Source of the DNA: Luteibacter sp. OK325
GTDB lineage: Bacteria > Pseudomonadota > Gammaproteobacteria > Xanthomonadales > Rhodanobacteraceae
Assembly: GCF_003050935.1 (NCBI RefSeq)
Contig: NZ_QAOX01000001.1
Span: 496,001 to 560,000, forward strand
Length of the DNA stretch: 64,000 nt
Direction of reading: 5' to 3'
Shown: in pieces, positions 44,092-53,417 of the stretch
How the letters are laid out: every line of letters starts with the position of its first letter
Position numbering within the stretch: the stretch's first letter is position 1
Position numbers and translations under genes: made by a program
The notes under the pieces: model-generated
What the model saw: the letters and a program-made list of their open reading frames with translations, nothing else
Databases searched by the model: none
What the model was told of the DNA's origin: nothing

Positions 44092-45072
44092 TCAGGCCGC
44101 TGCCGCGCGGCGAATCTGCCGCGCGCTGACGAGCCGCGCGCCCAGCCACCCGAGCAACGCCGAGGCGAAGGGTACCGAAAGCAGCAGCCATGCGGGGAGT
44201 CCGCCGAAACTGACGCTGCCGTCGTAGGCCGCGGTCAGCCGTCCCACCGGGCCGGCCATGGCGAGTTCGAGGGCGGCGGCCAGGACCACGGCGAGAATGC
44301 CGGCGAGCAAGCCGAGCCAGATCCCCGCGTACAGGTAAGGCCGGCGAACGAAAGGACGACTGGCGCCGATCAACAACAGCACGCCGATCTCGGCACTGCG
44401 GCTCTGGATGTCCACGCGAATGGTGTTGCCGACCACCAGCAACGCGGCGACGCCGAGCAGCAGGGCCAGCAGCGATACGGCGCGGCTTCCCACGCCAAGG
44501 AGCGCGTCGAGGCGCTGACGCCACGCGCCGGTGTCCTGGACCATATCGACACCCGGGGTCGCCTTCATCGACTCGACCAGCCGGTCGACCTGTTCGATCG
44601 CCAGGCCCGCCTTTGGCTGCACCGACAACACGTACGGCAACGGATTCACGTCGAGCGATTGCAGCGATCCGGAGAAGCCCTGTACCTCGGCCAGCTCGGC
44701 CAGGCCGTCTTTCGGGGTCCGCACGACGATCTCGGCGACCTCGGGACGACCACGGAGGGCGGATGCGGCGGTTTCCGCCATCGCGCCGTTCTGGCCAGGC
44801 TTCATGAAGGCACTGATGGACTGGTTGCGACCGAGGGCATCGCCCATCCGCTGCACGTTGCCGAGCAGCAGGTAGAAAGCCAGCGGCAGCGCCAGCGCGA
44901 CACCCATGACGGCCACCGTGAGCAACGTTCCCAATGGCCGGGCACCCAGGCGGCGCAGGCTGATCGACAGGCTCCACACATGGTGTTCGCGCCAGGCGCT
45001 CACGTGGCGAGGACCGCTACGCCGGGTCTTCTCCGGCTCGGGCTGGCGGCGTTGTTCGCGGACGGCGTTCAT
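44092..45072 (-). CDS. ftsX: Cell-division ABC permease FtsX
   Basis: A 326-residue inner-membrane protein with four membrane helices: one near the N-terminus (TLLTVAVMGVALALPLAFYLLL, about 50-70), a periplasmic loop (about 75-195) that in other species activates septal amidases, and three helices in the last 120 residues. With FtsE it couples ATP hydrolysis to cell-wall splitting at the septum. It overlaps ftsE by 4 bp. Confidence 0.92.
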   Translation of the reverse strand: MNAVREQRRQPEPEKTRRSGPRHVSAWREHHVWSLSISLRRLGARPLGTLLTVAVMGVALALPLAFYLLLGNVQRMGDALGRNQSISAFMKPGQNGAMAETAASALRGRPEVAEIVVRTPKDGLAELAEVQGFSGSLQSLDVNPLPYVLSVQPKAGLAIEQVDRLVESMKATPGVDMVQDTGAWRQRLDALLGVGSRAVSLLALLLGVAALLVVGNTIRVDIQSRSAEIGVLLLIGASRPFVRRPYLYAGIWLGLLAGILAVVLAAALELAMAGPVGRLTAAYDGSVSFGGLPAWLLLSVPFASALLGWLGARLVSARQIRRAAAA

Positions 45073-45746
45073 ACCACCTCCATGGCGGGGACATCGGCGA
45101 CCAGCTTGCCGTGATCGAGCACGACGACGCGTTTCTTCATCCGCTTGATCAGCATGAGGTCATGGCTGGCGACGAGGACGGCGGTGCCGACCTGCTGGAA
45201 CTCGGCGAACAGGCCCATGATCTCCATCGCCAGCTGAGGATCGAGATTGCCGGTGGGTTCGTCGGCGATAAGCACCGCGGGCTTGGCGACGATGGCGCGG
45301 GCGATACCGACACGCTGCTGCTCGCCCGTGGAGAGGAACTCGGGTAGCTGCTTCTCGTAGCTGAGCAGGCCCACTTTTTCCAGGGCGGCGCGCACACGGC
45401 GCCCGCGGTCAGCCGGAGCCACGCCAGCGATCACCAGCGGCAGTTCCACATTGGCGAACACGGTGCGGTCCATCAGCAGCCGGTGGTCCTGGAAAACCAT
45501 GCCGAGCTTGCGACGGATACGCGGGATATCGGAGGGACGGACGGTGTTGAGCTTTTGGCCGTCGAGGGTGACGACACCGTTGGTCGGGCGCTCGATCATG
45601 GCCAGCAGCTTGAGCAGGGTGCTCTTGCCGGCACCGGAGTGACCGGTGACAAACGCCATCTCGCCGGCTTCGACGCTGAACGACACATCGGTAAGGGCCT
45701 GGTGATCGCCCTCGTACCGTTTACTCACCAGATCGAAACCGATCAC
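45069..45746 (-). CDS. ftsE: Cell-division ABC ATPase FtsE
   Basis: A 225-residue ATPase: Walker A GHSGAGKSTLLK (about 35-46), signature LSTGEQQRVGIARA (about 138-151), Walker B VLIADEPTGNLD and switch His in ASHD. MIGFDLVSKRYEGDHQALTDVSF is the usual N-terminus. It partners FtsX. ftsY, often upstream, is absent; a REP cluster lies directly upstream instead. Confidence 0.95.
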   Translation of the reverse strand: MIGFDLVSKRYEGDHQALTDVSFSVEAGEMAFVTGHSGAGKSTLLKLLAMIERPTNGVVTLDGQKLNTVRPSDIPRIRRKLGMVFQDHRLLMDRTVFANVELPLVIAGVAPADRGRRVRAALEKVGLLSYEKQLPEFLSTGEQQRVGIARAIVAKPAVLIADEPTGNLDPQLAMEIMGLFAEFQQVGTAVLVASHDLMLIKRMKKRVVVLDHGKLVADVPAMEVV

Positions 45747-45830
45747 CGCGTTACCCGTTGGCCCGTTGAACCCCAGAGGATAAGGGAAGTGGTGTGGGTT
45801 TTGCGGTGGGTGGATCGCGCTTCGCGCTGA

Positions 45831-45942
45831 TCGCCGATAAATCGGCTCCTACAGGGGCATCGCCGCTGAAGCGGCTCCCACAGACAGCACAGCCCGACCG
45901 ATGCCGGGCCGTGCTGTCCGTGGGAGCCGATTTATCGGCGAT
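45831..45942. repeat. Triple REP-like cluster
   Basis: Three cores: 45833-45846 (GCCGATAAATCGGC), 45862-45875 (GCCGCTGAAGCGGC) and 45926-45939 (GCCGATTTATCGGC). The outer two face each other and share the rare TTTA loop, so they look like an original pair; the middle one has the C-G stem. The cluster lies between rhlB and ftsE, and fills most of the gap. Confidence 0.88.
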
Positions 45943-45945
45943 TCC

Positions 45946-47730
45946 TTAGCTACCGCCGAACAAACGACCGATGCGACGGAAAAAGCCCACCTTCTCCTGA
46001 CCACTCGAGGCAACCGGGGCCGGCGCACCGACCGAAGGACGGTTAGCCGCCACCTGGCGCGACGGACGGCGGTTCGGATTGCCCTGCCCCTCGGCCGCTT
46101 GCCGCGGCGCGCCGGGGGCCTTCGGCTTTTCGCCCTGGACGTTCGTCGTGGTGCTGCCCGCACCGTTGCCATTCTCGGCACCCTCGCGAGCACCGCGACC
46201 ACGGCCACCGCGGCGGCGGCGCTTCTTCGGCGCGCCATCGGCGGCCATGGCCTCGGCGGCGGCCGGGAGGTCGGCAACCGTCTCGGCGACAACCACGGTC
46301 TTCATCGGCACTTCGACCGGCGCAGCGACGCCTGCGGCGGCTGCATCCGGACGCGGCGTACGCGGACGACGCTCGGCACTGCCCGTACGTTCGCGACTAC
46401 CGGAGCGCTCACCGGAGCGGGGACCGCCACGGCCATCACGGCTGCCGCCGCGGCCACCCTTCTCCGGCGGCGCACCGCGGGTCGGGATGTGGCCGTCGTT
46501 GTCGTTCGGGTCGTCGATTTCGTCCTGGACACCGTCGGCACGCGGGCGCGGGGCCGGCATCACCAGCATCCGGGCCTCGATGGAGGCGGTCGGAATCTTC
46601 TGGTTGATGTAGGTCTCGATGTCCGGCAGGCCCATGGCGTAGAGGTCGCAGGCGAAGCTGACCGCGTCACCCTCGGCGCCCAGGCGAGCGGTACGGCCGA
46701 TCCGGTGGACATAGTCCTCGGCATCCTGCGGCAGGTCGTAGTTGAACACATGGCTCACGGCCGGGATGTGCAGGCCGCGGGCGGCGACATCGGTCGCGAC
46801 GAGCAGGTCGATCTGGCCGTCCTGGAAGCGCTGCAGCAGCTTCTGGCGCTTCACCTGCGGCACGTCTCCGGAGATAGCGCCGACGCGGAAGTTGTGGCGC
46901 TTGAGGCGATCCGTGATGCGCTCGGCCGCGGCCTTGGTATTGACGAAGATGATGCTGCGCTCGGTCTTGCTCTCCTCGAGCAGGTTGAGCAGCAACGGCA
47001 TCTTCTCTTCCTTGGAGGGGAAGTAGACCACCTGGCGCACACGGTCGGCAGTGACGTTCTCGGTCTCGACGACCATCTTCTCGGCCTCGTGCATGTGCTC
47101 GTAGGCGAGCTCCAGTACACGGTGGCTCAGGGTGGCTGAGAACAGCAGCACCTGGCGCTTCTCGCGCGCCGGCAGGCGACGGAAGATGAAGCGTACGTCC
47201 TTGATGAAACCGAGATCGAACATGCGATCGGCTTCGTCGATGACCATGACCTCGACGCTGCCGAAGCCGAAGACGTCCTGCTTGTAGTAGTCGAGCAGGC
47301 GGCCCGGCGTGGCGATGATGATGTCGCAGCCGTCGCGCAGCTGCTGGCGCTGCTTGTCGTAGTCCACGCCGCCGTAGATCAGGGCGCTGCGCAGGCCGGT
47401 GGCCTTGCCGATGACCTGGAAGTCCTTTTCGATCTGGATCGCCAGCTCGCGCGTCGGCGCGATGATCAGGGCGCGCGGGTCGGCGTCCTTGCGATCCGGC
47501 GCTGCCGGGTTGTTGAGCAGGCGGTTCATCAGCGCGACGAGGAAGGCGAAGGTCTTGCCCGTGCCCGTCTGCGCCTGGCCGGCCACGTCGCGGCCAAGCA
47601 GGGCGACCGGGAGGGTCAGCGCCTGGATCGGGGTGGTACGGGTGATGCCGGCGGCGGCAAGGCCCTGCTGAAGAAGCGGATGAAGGTCGAAGTTTTCGTA
47701 GAAGACGTCGGTGAGAACGGTTTGGGACAT
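45946..47730 (-). CDS. rhlB: ATP-dependent RNA helicase RhlB
   Basis: A 594-residue DEAD-box helicase that unwinds RNA for degradation with RNase E. Start [18 protein letters not shown] at 47730 fits the RhlB N-terminus. Core motifs: Q motif with TPIQALTLP, Walker [26 protein letters not shown] as [12 protein letters not shown], and HRIGRTAR. Beyond about residue 400 comes a low-complexity, Arg/Gly- and Pro/Ala-rich tail ([32 protein letters not shown]) that likely binds RNA. It lies opposite trxA-rho, a conserved linkage. No good Shine-Dalgarno precedes the start. Confidence 0.92.
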   Translation of the reverse strand: MSQTVLTDVFYENFDLHPLLQQGLAAAGITRTTPIQALTLPVALLGRDVAGQAQTGTGKTFAFLVALMNRLLNNPAAPDRKDADPRALIIAPTRELAIQIEKDFQVIGKATGLRSALIYGGVDYDKQRQQLRDGCDIIIATPGRLLDYYKQDVFGFGSVEVMVIDEADRMFDLGFIKDVRFIFRRLPAREKRQVLLFSATLSHRVLELAYEHMHEAEKMVVETENVTADRVRQVVYFPSKEEKMPLLLNLLEESKTERSIIFVNTKAAAERITDRLKRHNFRVGAISGDVPQVKRQKLLQRFQDGQIDLLVATDVAARGLHIPAVSHVFNYDLPQDAEDYVHRIGRTARLGAEGDAVSFACDLYAMGLPDIETYINQKIPTASIEARMLVMPAPRPRADGVQDEIDDPNDNDGHIPTRGAPPEKGGRGGSRDGRGGPRSGERSGSRERTGSAERRPRTPRPDAAAAGVAAPVEVPMKTVVVAETVADLPAAAEAMAADGAPKKRRRRGGRGRGAREGAENGNGAGSTTTNVQGEKPKAPGAPRQAAEGQGNPNRRPSRQVAANRPSVGAPAPVASSGQEKVGFFRRIGRLFGGS

Positions 47731-48159
47731 GGTGGGTGGGTGACCTGGAGTCTCGTGCCGCAAATACGCGGCAGCGGCCCGGCAGCTGAAAGAGCTGCGG
47801 GACGGTGGGGGATCCGGCCGGCGTCACGGGAGAGTCGGGGGCGGCCGGTGCCATGCCGGCGGCCGTACGACGCGCCCGGCGCACGATGGCCGGAGGCGGC
47901 GGCGCGCGACCCGACGGCTCCCGCTGGCATAGGTGAAGGGGCTCTGGACGGAGCCTGTTCACCTATGTCAACGGAAGCCATCCCGTCGGCGCCCTTGAAT
48001 CGCTTGTATCGCGCCCCTAGTTGCGTTGGAATGAGGGCAACCGGCTGCAATAGCCAAGACCTTCGGTTCCGGTTGGACCCGCGACATGGGGCTCCTTAGT
48101 GTAGCCGATGCTGGCGTCACGGTCGTCAACCCCCTTTCACCCCCTTTTTGGAGATCACG
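47731..48159. promoter_or_regulatory. 429-bp divergent region between rhlB and trxA
   Basis: No gene is seen. It contains a stable stem-loop at 47928-47967: outer arms CATAGGTGAA and TTCACCTATG (ten perfect pairs), a two-base internal mismatch, and inner arms GGCTC/GAGCC. It would lie in the rhlB leader if transcription starts to its right. The remainder is G/C-rich with several weaker hairpins. The trxA ribosome-binding site GGAG is at 48150-48153. Confidence 0.55.
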
Positions 48160-48486
48160 GTGAGCGACAACATCACCCATACGAGCGACGCCAAGTTCCA
48201 GCAGGAAGTCCTCGATTCCGACACCCCCGTCCTGCTCGACTTCTGGGCGGAATGGTGTGGCCCCTGCAAATCCATCGCCCCGGTGCTCGATGAACTGGCC
48301 GGCGAGTACGAAGGCAAGCTGAAGATCGTCAAGATCAACATCGACGAGAACCAGCAGACCCCGCGCCAGTTCGGCGTTCGCGGCATCCCCACCCTCATGA
48401 TCTTCAAGGACGGCAAGGTTGCCGGCACGCAGATCGGCGCCGTGGGCAAGGGCCAGCTGACCAAGTTCATCGAGACCTCGATCTGA
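48160..48486 (+). CDS. trxA: Thioredoxin
   Basis: A 108-residue cytoplasmic redox protein. The active site WCGPC is at about residues 31-35 ([15 protein letters not shown]), and the cis-Pro loop appears as [12 protein letters not shown]. The start is GTG at 48160 ([10 protein letters not shown]), with GGAG 6 bases upstream; an upstream TTG in frame would be too long. It precedes rho in the same direction, as in many gammaproteobacteria. Confidence 0.95.
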   Translation: MSDNITHTSDAKFQQEVLDSDTPVLLDFWAEWCGPCKSIAPVLDELAGEYEGKLKIVKINIDENQQTPRQFGVRGIPTLMIFKDGKVAGTQIGAVGKGQLTKFIETSI

Positions 48487-48517
48487 TCGCTTTAGCTGTA
48501 CGTTTCACTTAAGCCGC

Positions 48518-48549
48518 CGCGTGAGGCGCTTTACGCCGCGCCTCACGCG
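48518..48549 (+). promoter_or_regulatory. Perfect 11-bp stem-loop in the trxA-rho gap
   Basis: CGCGTGAGGCG and CGCCTCACGCG pair perfectly around a 10-base loop. It is not followed by a T run, so it is not an ordinary terminator. It lies about 100 bp before rho, where rho leaders are known to carry autogenous attenuation in other bacteria, so it may take part in that control or stabilise the trxA message. Confidence 0.5.
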
Positions 48550-48645
48550 ATGCTAGGCTTCAGGAGTTCGCCGGGACATGCCTTGTCCCCCATGCTGCGA
48601 ACCCTCTCCCATTCTTTCTTCAACGGCGCCCCGTGAGGTTTGCCC

Positions 48646-50553
48646 GTGTCTGATATCGAAACTAAAAATCCCAGCGACGCCAAGGGCGCCGGCGACCAGC
48701 CTGCGACCGAACCGCGTCCCCGTACTCGCCGAAAGGCACCCGCCGCTCAAGCACCTGCGGTAGAGACGAGCGCGCCCGCCCCGGCTCCCACACCCGCCGC
48801 GGCCCGCCCGCCGGCGTCCGTGCCGGCACTTCCTCCCTTGCCTACTCCGGCACTGGCCCCCTCTCCTTCGCCGGCACCGCAGGCTGAGCTCCAGCTCAAC
48901 AACCAGCCGCCAGCCAGCCAGCAGGGCAGCCCGCAACAGGGCAACGAGGCGCGTCCGGCGCAGAACGAAGCCCGCGACGGAAACGGCAACGGCCAGTCGC
49001 AGGGCGCGCAGAATCAGCAGATGGGCCGGGTCGAAAACCCGAACCAGCCGCAGAACCGCCATAGCAATCCGAATAACCCGAACAACCCCAACAACGCCGA
49101 ACGCGAAGGTCGTGGCCGACGCCGGCGCAACGAGCGCAATCAGCAGCGCCAGGGTGGCGGCGGCGGCGGTGGCAATCCGGGCAATAGTGGCGGCGGCAAC
49201 GGCGGCGGTAATAACTACCAGAGCCAGCGCAGCAACAACGGCTATCCGGTCGACGACGACGAGAACGCCGACGCCGGCAGCAATGATCGCCTGATCAACC
49301 TGACCGAGCTCAAGCGCAAGAACGCCATCCAGCTGCTCGAGTTCGCCGAATCGCTTGGTGTGCGCGAGGGTGTCGCCCGCCAGCGCAAGCAGGACGTCGT
49401 CTTCAATATCCTGAAGGCCCACGCCCGATCCGGCGGCGGCATCTGGGCGGAAGGCGTGCTCGAGATCCTGCAGGACGGCTTCGGCTTCCTGCGCTCGGCC
49501 GACGAGTCGTACCTGGCCGGTCCGGACGACATCTACGTCTCGCCCAGCCAGATCCGCCGTTTCAACCTGCGCACCGGCGACTACATCACCGGTCGCGTCC
49601 GCCATCCGAAGGAAGGCGAGCGCTACTTCGCGATGCTCAAGGTCGACGACATCAACGGCGATCCGCCGGAGGCGTCGAAGAACAAGCTGCTGTTCGAGAA
49701 CCTCACCCCGCTGTTCCCGCGCAAGTCGTTCAAGCTCGAGCGTGGCAACGGGTCGACCGAGGACATCACCGGCCGCATCCTCGACCTCGTCGCGCCGATC
49801 GGTCGCGGCCAGCGTGGCCTCATCGTGTCCCAGCCGAAATCCGGCAAGACGATGATGCTGCAGAACATCGCCCAGGCGATCCAGTACAACCATCCGGACG
49901 TCCATCTGATCATGCTGTTGATCGATGAACGTCCCGAGGAAGTCACGGAGATCGCCCGCACCGTTCGCGGCGAAGTCATCAGCTCCACCTTCGACGAGCC
50001 CGCCGTGCGCCACGTGCAGGTCGCCGAAATGGTGATCGAGCGCGCGAAGCGCCTGGTCGAGCACAAGAGGGACGTGGTGATCCTGCTCGACTCCATCACC
50101 CGCCTGGCCCGTGCCTACAACACCGTGGTTCCGAGCTCCGGCAAGGTCCTTACCGGTGGTGTCGACGCCAACGCCCTGCAGCGCCCCAAGCGCTTCTTCG
50201 GCGCGGCGCGTAACGTCGAGGAAGGCGGTAGCCTGACGATCATCGCCACGGCGCTGACCGACACCGGCTCGAAGATGGACGAAGTGATCTACGAAGAGTT
50301 CAAGGGCACCGGCAACATGGAAGTGCACCTGTCCCGTCGTATTTCCGAGAAGCGCGTCTACCCGGCTATCGACATCAACCGATCGGGCACGCGTCGCGAA
50401 GACCTGCTCATCGAGCCGGACCTGCTCGCCAAGATCTGGATCCTGCGCAAGCTGCTCCACCCGATGGACGAACTCAGCGCAATGGAGTTCATGCTCGACA
50501 AGATGAAGAACACCAAGTCCAACGACGAGTTCTTCAATTCGATGAAGCGCTGA
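48646..50553 (+). CDS. rho: Transcription termination factor Rho with long disordered N-terminus
   Basis: A 635-residue RNA-dependent ATPase that terminates transcription. The family core begins at about residue 215 ([21 protein letters not shown]) with the RNA-binding domain ([22 protein letters not shown]), then Walker [10 protein letters not shown] and Walker [17 protein letters not shown]. The N-terminal 215 residues are extra: Pro/Ala-rich, then Asn/Pro and Gly/Asn/Gln-rich with an Arg patch ([15 protein letters not shown]). E. coli Rho has none of this. The GTG at 48646 was chosen since GAGG lies 7 bases upstream; a TTG at 48640 is an alternative. Confidence 0.93.
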   Translation: MSDIETKNPSDAKGAGDQPATEPRPRTRRKAPAAQAPAVETSAPAPAPTPAAARPPASVPALPPLPTPALAPSPSPAPQAELQLNNQPPASQQGSPQQGNEARPAQNEARDGNGNGQSQGAQNQQMGRVENPNQPQNRHSNPNNPNNPNNAEREGRGRRRRNERNQQRQGGGGGGGNPGNSGGGNGGGNNYQSQRSNNGYPVDDDENADAGSNDRLINLTELKRKNAIQLLEFAESLGVREGVARQRKQDVVFNILKAHARSGGGIWAEGVLEILQDGFGFLRSADESYLAGPDDIYVSPSQIRRFNLRTGDYITGRVRHPKEGERYFAMLKVDDINGDPPEASKNKLLFENLTPLFPRKSFKLERGNGSTEDITGRILDLVAPIGRGQRGLIVSQPKSGKTMMLQNIAQAIQYNHPDVHLIMLLIDERPEEVTEIARTVRGEVISSTFDEPAVRHVQVAEMVIERAKRLVEHKRDVVILLDSITRLARAYNTVVPSSGKVLTGGVDANALQRPKRFFGAARNVEEGGSLTIIATALTDTGSKMDEVIYEEFKGTGNMEVHLSRRISEKRVYPAIDINRSGTRREDLLIEPDLLAKIWILRKLLHPMDELSAMEFMLDKMKNTKSNDEFFNSMKR

Positions 50554-50575
50554 GCGCGCCTCGTAGAATCCAGCG

Positions 50576-50600
50576 AAAGGCCGCCTCCGGGCGGCCTTTT
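50576..50600 (+). terminator. Intrinsic terminator after rho
   Basis: AAAGGCCGCC, loop TCCG, GGCGGCC, then TTTT, 23 bp after the rho stop. Confidence 0.88.
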
Positions 50601-50725
50601 CGTTTCTCACGCCCATCCGCGGCATTTGCTACGCTGCGCCGCCGGGCATAACACCTTTTCCCGGCAGGCATGCGCCCCCATGTGTCCCGGCAACCGGCCC
50701 CGCCGCACTCGTCCAAGGAAAGTCC

Positions 50726-52096
50726 GTGTCCATACCCAGCGCCGCCAAGAGCACGCCCATCGGCGACCGTAACGATCTGGTCGCCTACCTCGCCGCTGGC
50801 GAGAAGCCGCGTGAAGCCTGGCGCATCGGTACCGAACACGAGAAGTTCGGTTTCTATACGGACGACCTCACCCCACCCCCTTTCGACGGCGACCGCCCGG
50901 GCATCCGCCAGCTCCTTGAGACGCTGGCCACGCGCTTCGGCTGGGACGTCGCCCGTGAAGGCGACACGCCGGTCGCGCTGACCAAGGGCATGGCCAACAT
51001 CACCCTGGAGCCGGCCGGCCAGCTGGAGCTCTCCGGTGCACCGCTGCTCTCGGTCCACGAGACCTGTGACGAGGTGACCGAGCACCTCCGCGAAGTCCGC
51101 TCGGTGGCGGAGGAACTCGGCATCGGCTTCCTCGGCATGGGCTTCCAGCCGAAATGGCGCCGCGACCAGATGCCGTGGATGCCCAAGGGCCGCTACAAGA
51201 TCATGCGTGAGTACATGCCCAAGGTCGGTTCACTCGGCCTGGACATGATGACCCGCACCTGCACCGTGCAGGTCAACCTCGATTTCGCCACCGAGGCGGA
51301 CATGGTGAAGAAGTTCCGCGTGGGGCTGGCACTGCAGCCGATCGCGACGGCGCTGTTCGCCAATTCGCCTTTCACCGAAGGCAAGCCGAACGGCTACAAG
51401 TCGTTCCGCTCGCACGTGTGGACCGACACCGACGCCGATCGTACCGGCATGCTCGACTTCGTCTTCGAAGACGGCTTCGGTTACGAACGTTACGTCGACT
51501 ACATCCTCGATGTGCCGATGTATTTCAGCTACCGCGACGGCAAGTACGTCGACCTGTCCGGCCAGGACTTCAAGAAGTTCATGCGTGGCGAACTCGCCGC
51601 GCTACCGGGTGAGAAAGCCAACATGAAGGACTGGGCCGACCACTTGACCACGGCATTCCCGGAAGTGCGCCTCAAGCAGTATCTGGAAATGCGCGGCGCC
51701 GACACCAGCACATGGAACTCGCTGTGCGCGTTGCCTGCTTTCTGGGTTGGCCTGCTGTACGACGACGTGGCACTCGACGCCGCATGGGATCTTGTGAAGG
51801 ACTTCACCAGGGCCGAGCGCCACGCGCTGCGTGACGGCGTGCCGAAGGATGCCCTGGCCTTGCGCTTCCGCAACCACAGCGTGCGTGAGCTCGCGCTCGA
51901 AGCCGTGAAGATCGCTTCGCATGGCCTGAAGCGTCGCAACGTGCAGGGACACCGCGGTACCGACGAGTCGATCTATCTCGAGCCGCTGGAAGAGATCGCG
52001 CTGTCGGGTAAGACCCAGGCCGATACCAAGCTGGAACTGTTCCACGGTCGCTGGAATGGCAGCGTGGATCCGATCTTCCGCGAATACGCGTACTGA
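50726..52096 (+). CDS. gshA: Glutamate-cysteine ligase (plant/proteobacterial type)
   Basis: A 456-residue cytoplasmic enzyme joining glutamate and cysteine, the first step of glutathione synthesis. The sequence AWRIGTEHEKFGFYTDDLTP (about 30-49), ITLEPAGQLELSGAPL (about 91-106) and MTRTCTVQVNLDF (about 176-188) mark the plant-type family rather than the E. coli type. The GTG at 50726 (MSIPSAAKSTPIGDRNDLVAYL) has AGGAA about 7 bases upstream. It is followed within 10 bp by a SEC-C protein gene. Confidence 0.9.
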   Translation: MSIPSAAKSTPIGDRNDLVAYLAAGEKPREAWRIGTEHEKFGFYTDDLTPPPFDGDRPGIRQLLETLATRFGWDVAREGDTPVALTKGMANITLEPAGQLELSGAPLLSVHETCDEVTEHLREVRSVAEELGIGFLGMGFQPKWRRDQMPWMPKGRYKIMREYMPKVGSLGLDMMTRTCTVQVNLDFATEADMVKKFRVGLALQPIATALFANSPFTEGKPNGYKSFRSHVWTDTDADRTGMLDFVFEDGFGYERYVDYILDVPMYFSYRDGKYVDLSGQDFKKFMRGELAALPGEKANMKDWADHLTTAFPEVRLKQYLEMRGADTSTWNSLCALPAFWVGLLYDDVALDAAWDLVKDFTRAERHALRDGVPKDALALRFRNHSVRELALEAVKIASHGLKRRNVQGHRGTDESIYLEPLEEIALSGKTQADTKLELFHGRWNGSVDPIFREYAY

Positions 52097-52106
52097 GGCC
52101 GCCCAC

Positions 52107-52802
52107 ATGCAGATGAGTGAAACCAAGCTCGGCCGCCTCGACGACCTGCTGTCGTCGACCAACCGCTATTCGCTCGAGACCCTCGACGGCCTCTTCTCGG
52201 CTGCCCTGGTGGGACCGATCGAAGTGGACGTCGATGCCTGCATGGCCGTCCTGGAACTAGGCGGCGCGACGCCCTGGTCCTCGGACGCCGAACGCAACGA
52301 GGCCGACGCGCTGCTACGGGAGTTCTGGCAGGTCATCGCCGATCGTGTGGCAGCGGACCCGGCAGTACTGGGCGAAGAATCCCTGCCCTTCATCGATTCG
52401 CCGGAAGAATTCGACGACATCGACGACGTCAGCACCTATACCGGCGACTTCCCGATCGCCAGCGACTGGGCCGTCGGCTTTCGCTTTGCTCTGAACGAAT
52501 GGGGTGAGGAATGGGCGGACTGGACGGACGAGAGTCTCTACCCTTTCATCGGCATGCTCATGACTCTATCGGCGGATCAGACCGAGCCGACGCCGGATAT
52601 GCCAGCACTTCCGCTTCCTTCGTTCAACGAGCGGATGGGCCTGCTCAACGAAATCCCGTTTCAGCTGGCGGCGCTTTATCGTCGGCGCCATCCGGGACAT
52701 GGACAGACTGTGCGACGTGACTCATCGAAGGTCGGTCGTAACGATGCGTGTTCGTGCGGGAGTGGGAAGAAGTTCAAGAAGTGCTGCGGTAGCGGGACGT
52801 AA
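52107..52802 (+). CDS. YecA/UPF0149-family protein with C-terminal SEC-C zinc motif
   Basis: A 231-residue protein. The N-terminal two-thirds is a helical UPF0149 domain (SLETLDGLFSAALVGP; DWAVGFRFALNEWGEEWADW), and the C-terminus is a SEC-C motif, GRNDACSCGSGKKFKKCCG, which binds zinc and in SecA contacts SecB and the ribosome. The function of such proteins is not settled. ATG 52107 or 52113 are both possible starts. It follows gshA by 10 bp and ends in the hairpin-rich gap. Confidence 0.85.
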   Translation: MQMSETKLGRLDDLLSSTNRYSLETLDGLFSAALVGPIEVDVDACMAVLELGGATPWSSDAERNEADALLREFWQVIADRVAADPAVLGEESLPFIDSPEEFDDIDDVSTYTGDFPIASDWAVGFRFALNEWGEEWADWTDESLYPFIGMLMTLSADQTEPTPDMPALPLPSFNERMGLLNEIPFQLAALYRRRHPGHGQTVRRDSSKVGRNDACSCGSGKKFKKCCGSGT

Positions 52803-53359
52803 AGAAGGGTTCATCGCGGAGTTCCGGGACGCCGAAGGCGTCGCCTCACTCGCTGCAACCCGCGCACGCCGCGGCGGGCGCGGACGTAGCGGAGCAGAGC
52901 CCTGAGGCTCGCGTGGGTCGAGCCAAAGCGCGTGGCAGCATCGTCGGCCGGCACGCCGGCACAGGCGCGACGGACGTGATCGGCAACTGCGTACCAGCAA
53001 CTGCTTCCACATCGCCCTGGTGTTGCGGGAGCGGCCACGCAACGGCTCTCCTTCCACTCATCCGTATCGTCGTGAGAGACCTTGGTGTCCACCCTCGAGG
53101 CGAGTTCCGCACAAGTGGAGCGGCCGTAGGCCAGATAGATACATGGGCCGCGAAGCGGCCTTCCGCACCGAACGCGGAGGACTGTCTGAGCAGCGAGGGT
53201 GGGCACCAAGGTCTCCCCCGCGACACGCCCAAGTGTAGAGAGCGATGGCAAAGCCGAGCCCGCGAGGCCAAAGGCGAGCCATGCGCGAGGCGCGAGGTGC
53301 GAAAGAATGCCCGGCCTGAAAGCCGGGCGACCGGGCCCCGGCAATGCGTGAAGAGCCAT
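52803..53359. other. Unexplained GC-rich, hairpin-rich non-coding region
   Basis: This is about 0.56 kb with no credible gene; frames on both strands are open only by base composition and have no ribosome-binding sites or recognisable family. It contains several local palindromes, for example GACGCC/GGCGTC at 52828-52842 and CCCGGC/GCCGGG near 53308-53327, and a long-range 21-bp inverted repeat. It could be a structured RNA, a dispersed repeat or a relic element; which one cannot be decided here. Confidence 0.5.
53077..53214. repeat. 21-bp inverted repeat with a 96-bp interior
   Basis: The arm at 53077-53097 (AGACCTTGGTGTCCACCCTC plus G) pairs with 53194-53214 at 20 of 21 positions. The single mismatch (T against the G of GGGCACC) is a G-T type change that still permits a G-U pair in RNA. 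The interior holds a further GGCC-rich hairpin. Confidence 0.82.
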
Positions 53360-53391
53360 AAAAAAACCTCCCCGTTGCCGGGGAGGTTTTT
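53360..53391. terminator. Bidirectional terminator between the hairpin region and fadL
   Basis: AAAAACCTCCCC, loop GTTGCC, GGGGAGGTTTTT: a strong stem with T runs on both strands. It ends fadL transcription on the minus strand and any plus-strand transcript from the 52.8-53.4 kb region. Confidence 0.92.
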
Positions 53392-53417
53392 GTTTTCAGG
53401 CCTTGCTGATCAGACGA

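Noticed and set aside
48553-50625. A 690-codon frame antisense to rho
   Set aside because: Valine/alanine-rich shadow with no start signal; Rho motifs are on the plus strand.
52811-53359. A 182-codon minus-strand frame in the hairpin region
   Set aside because: Low-quality composition, no ribosome-binding site, overlaps inverted repeats and ends within the SEC-C gene side; more likely non-coding.
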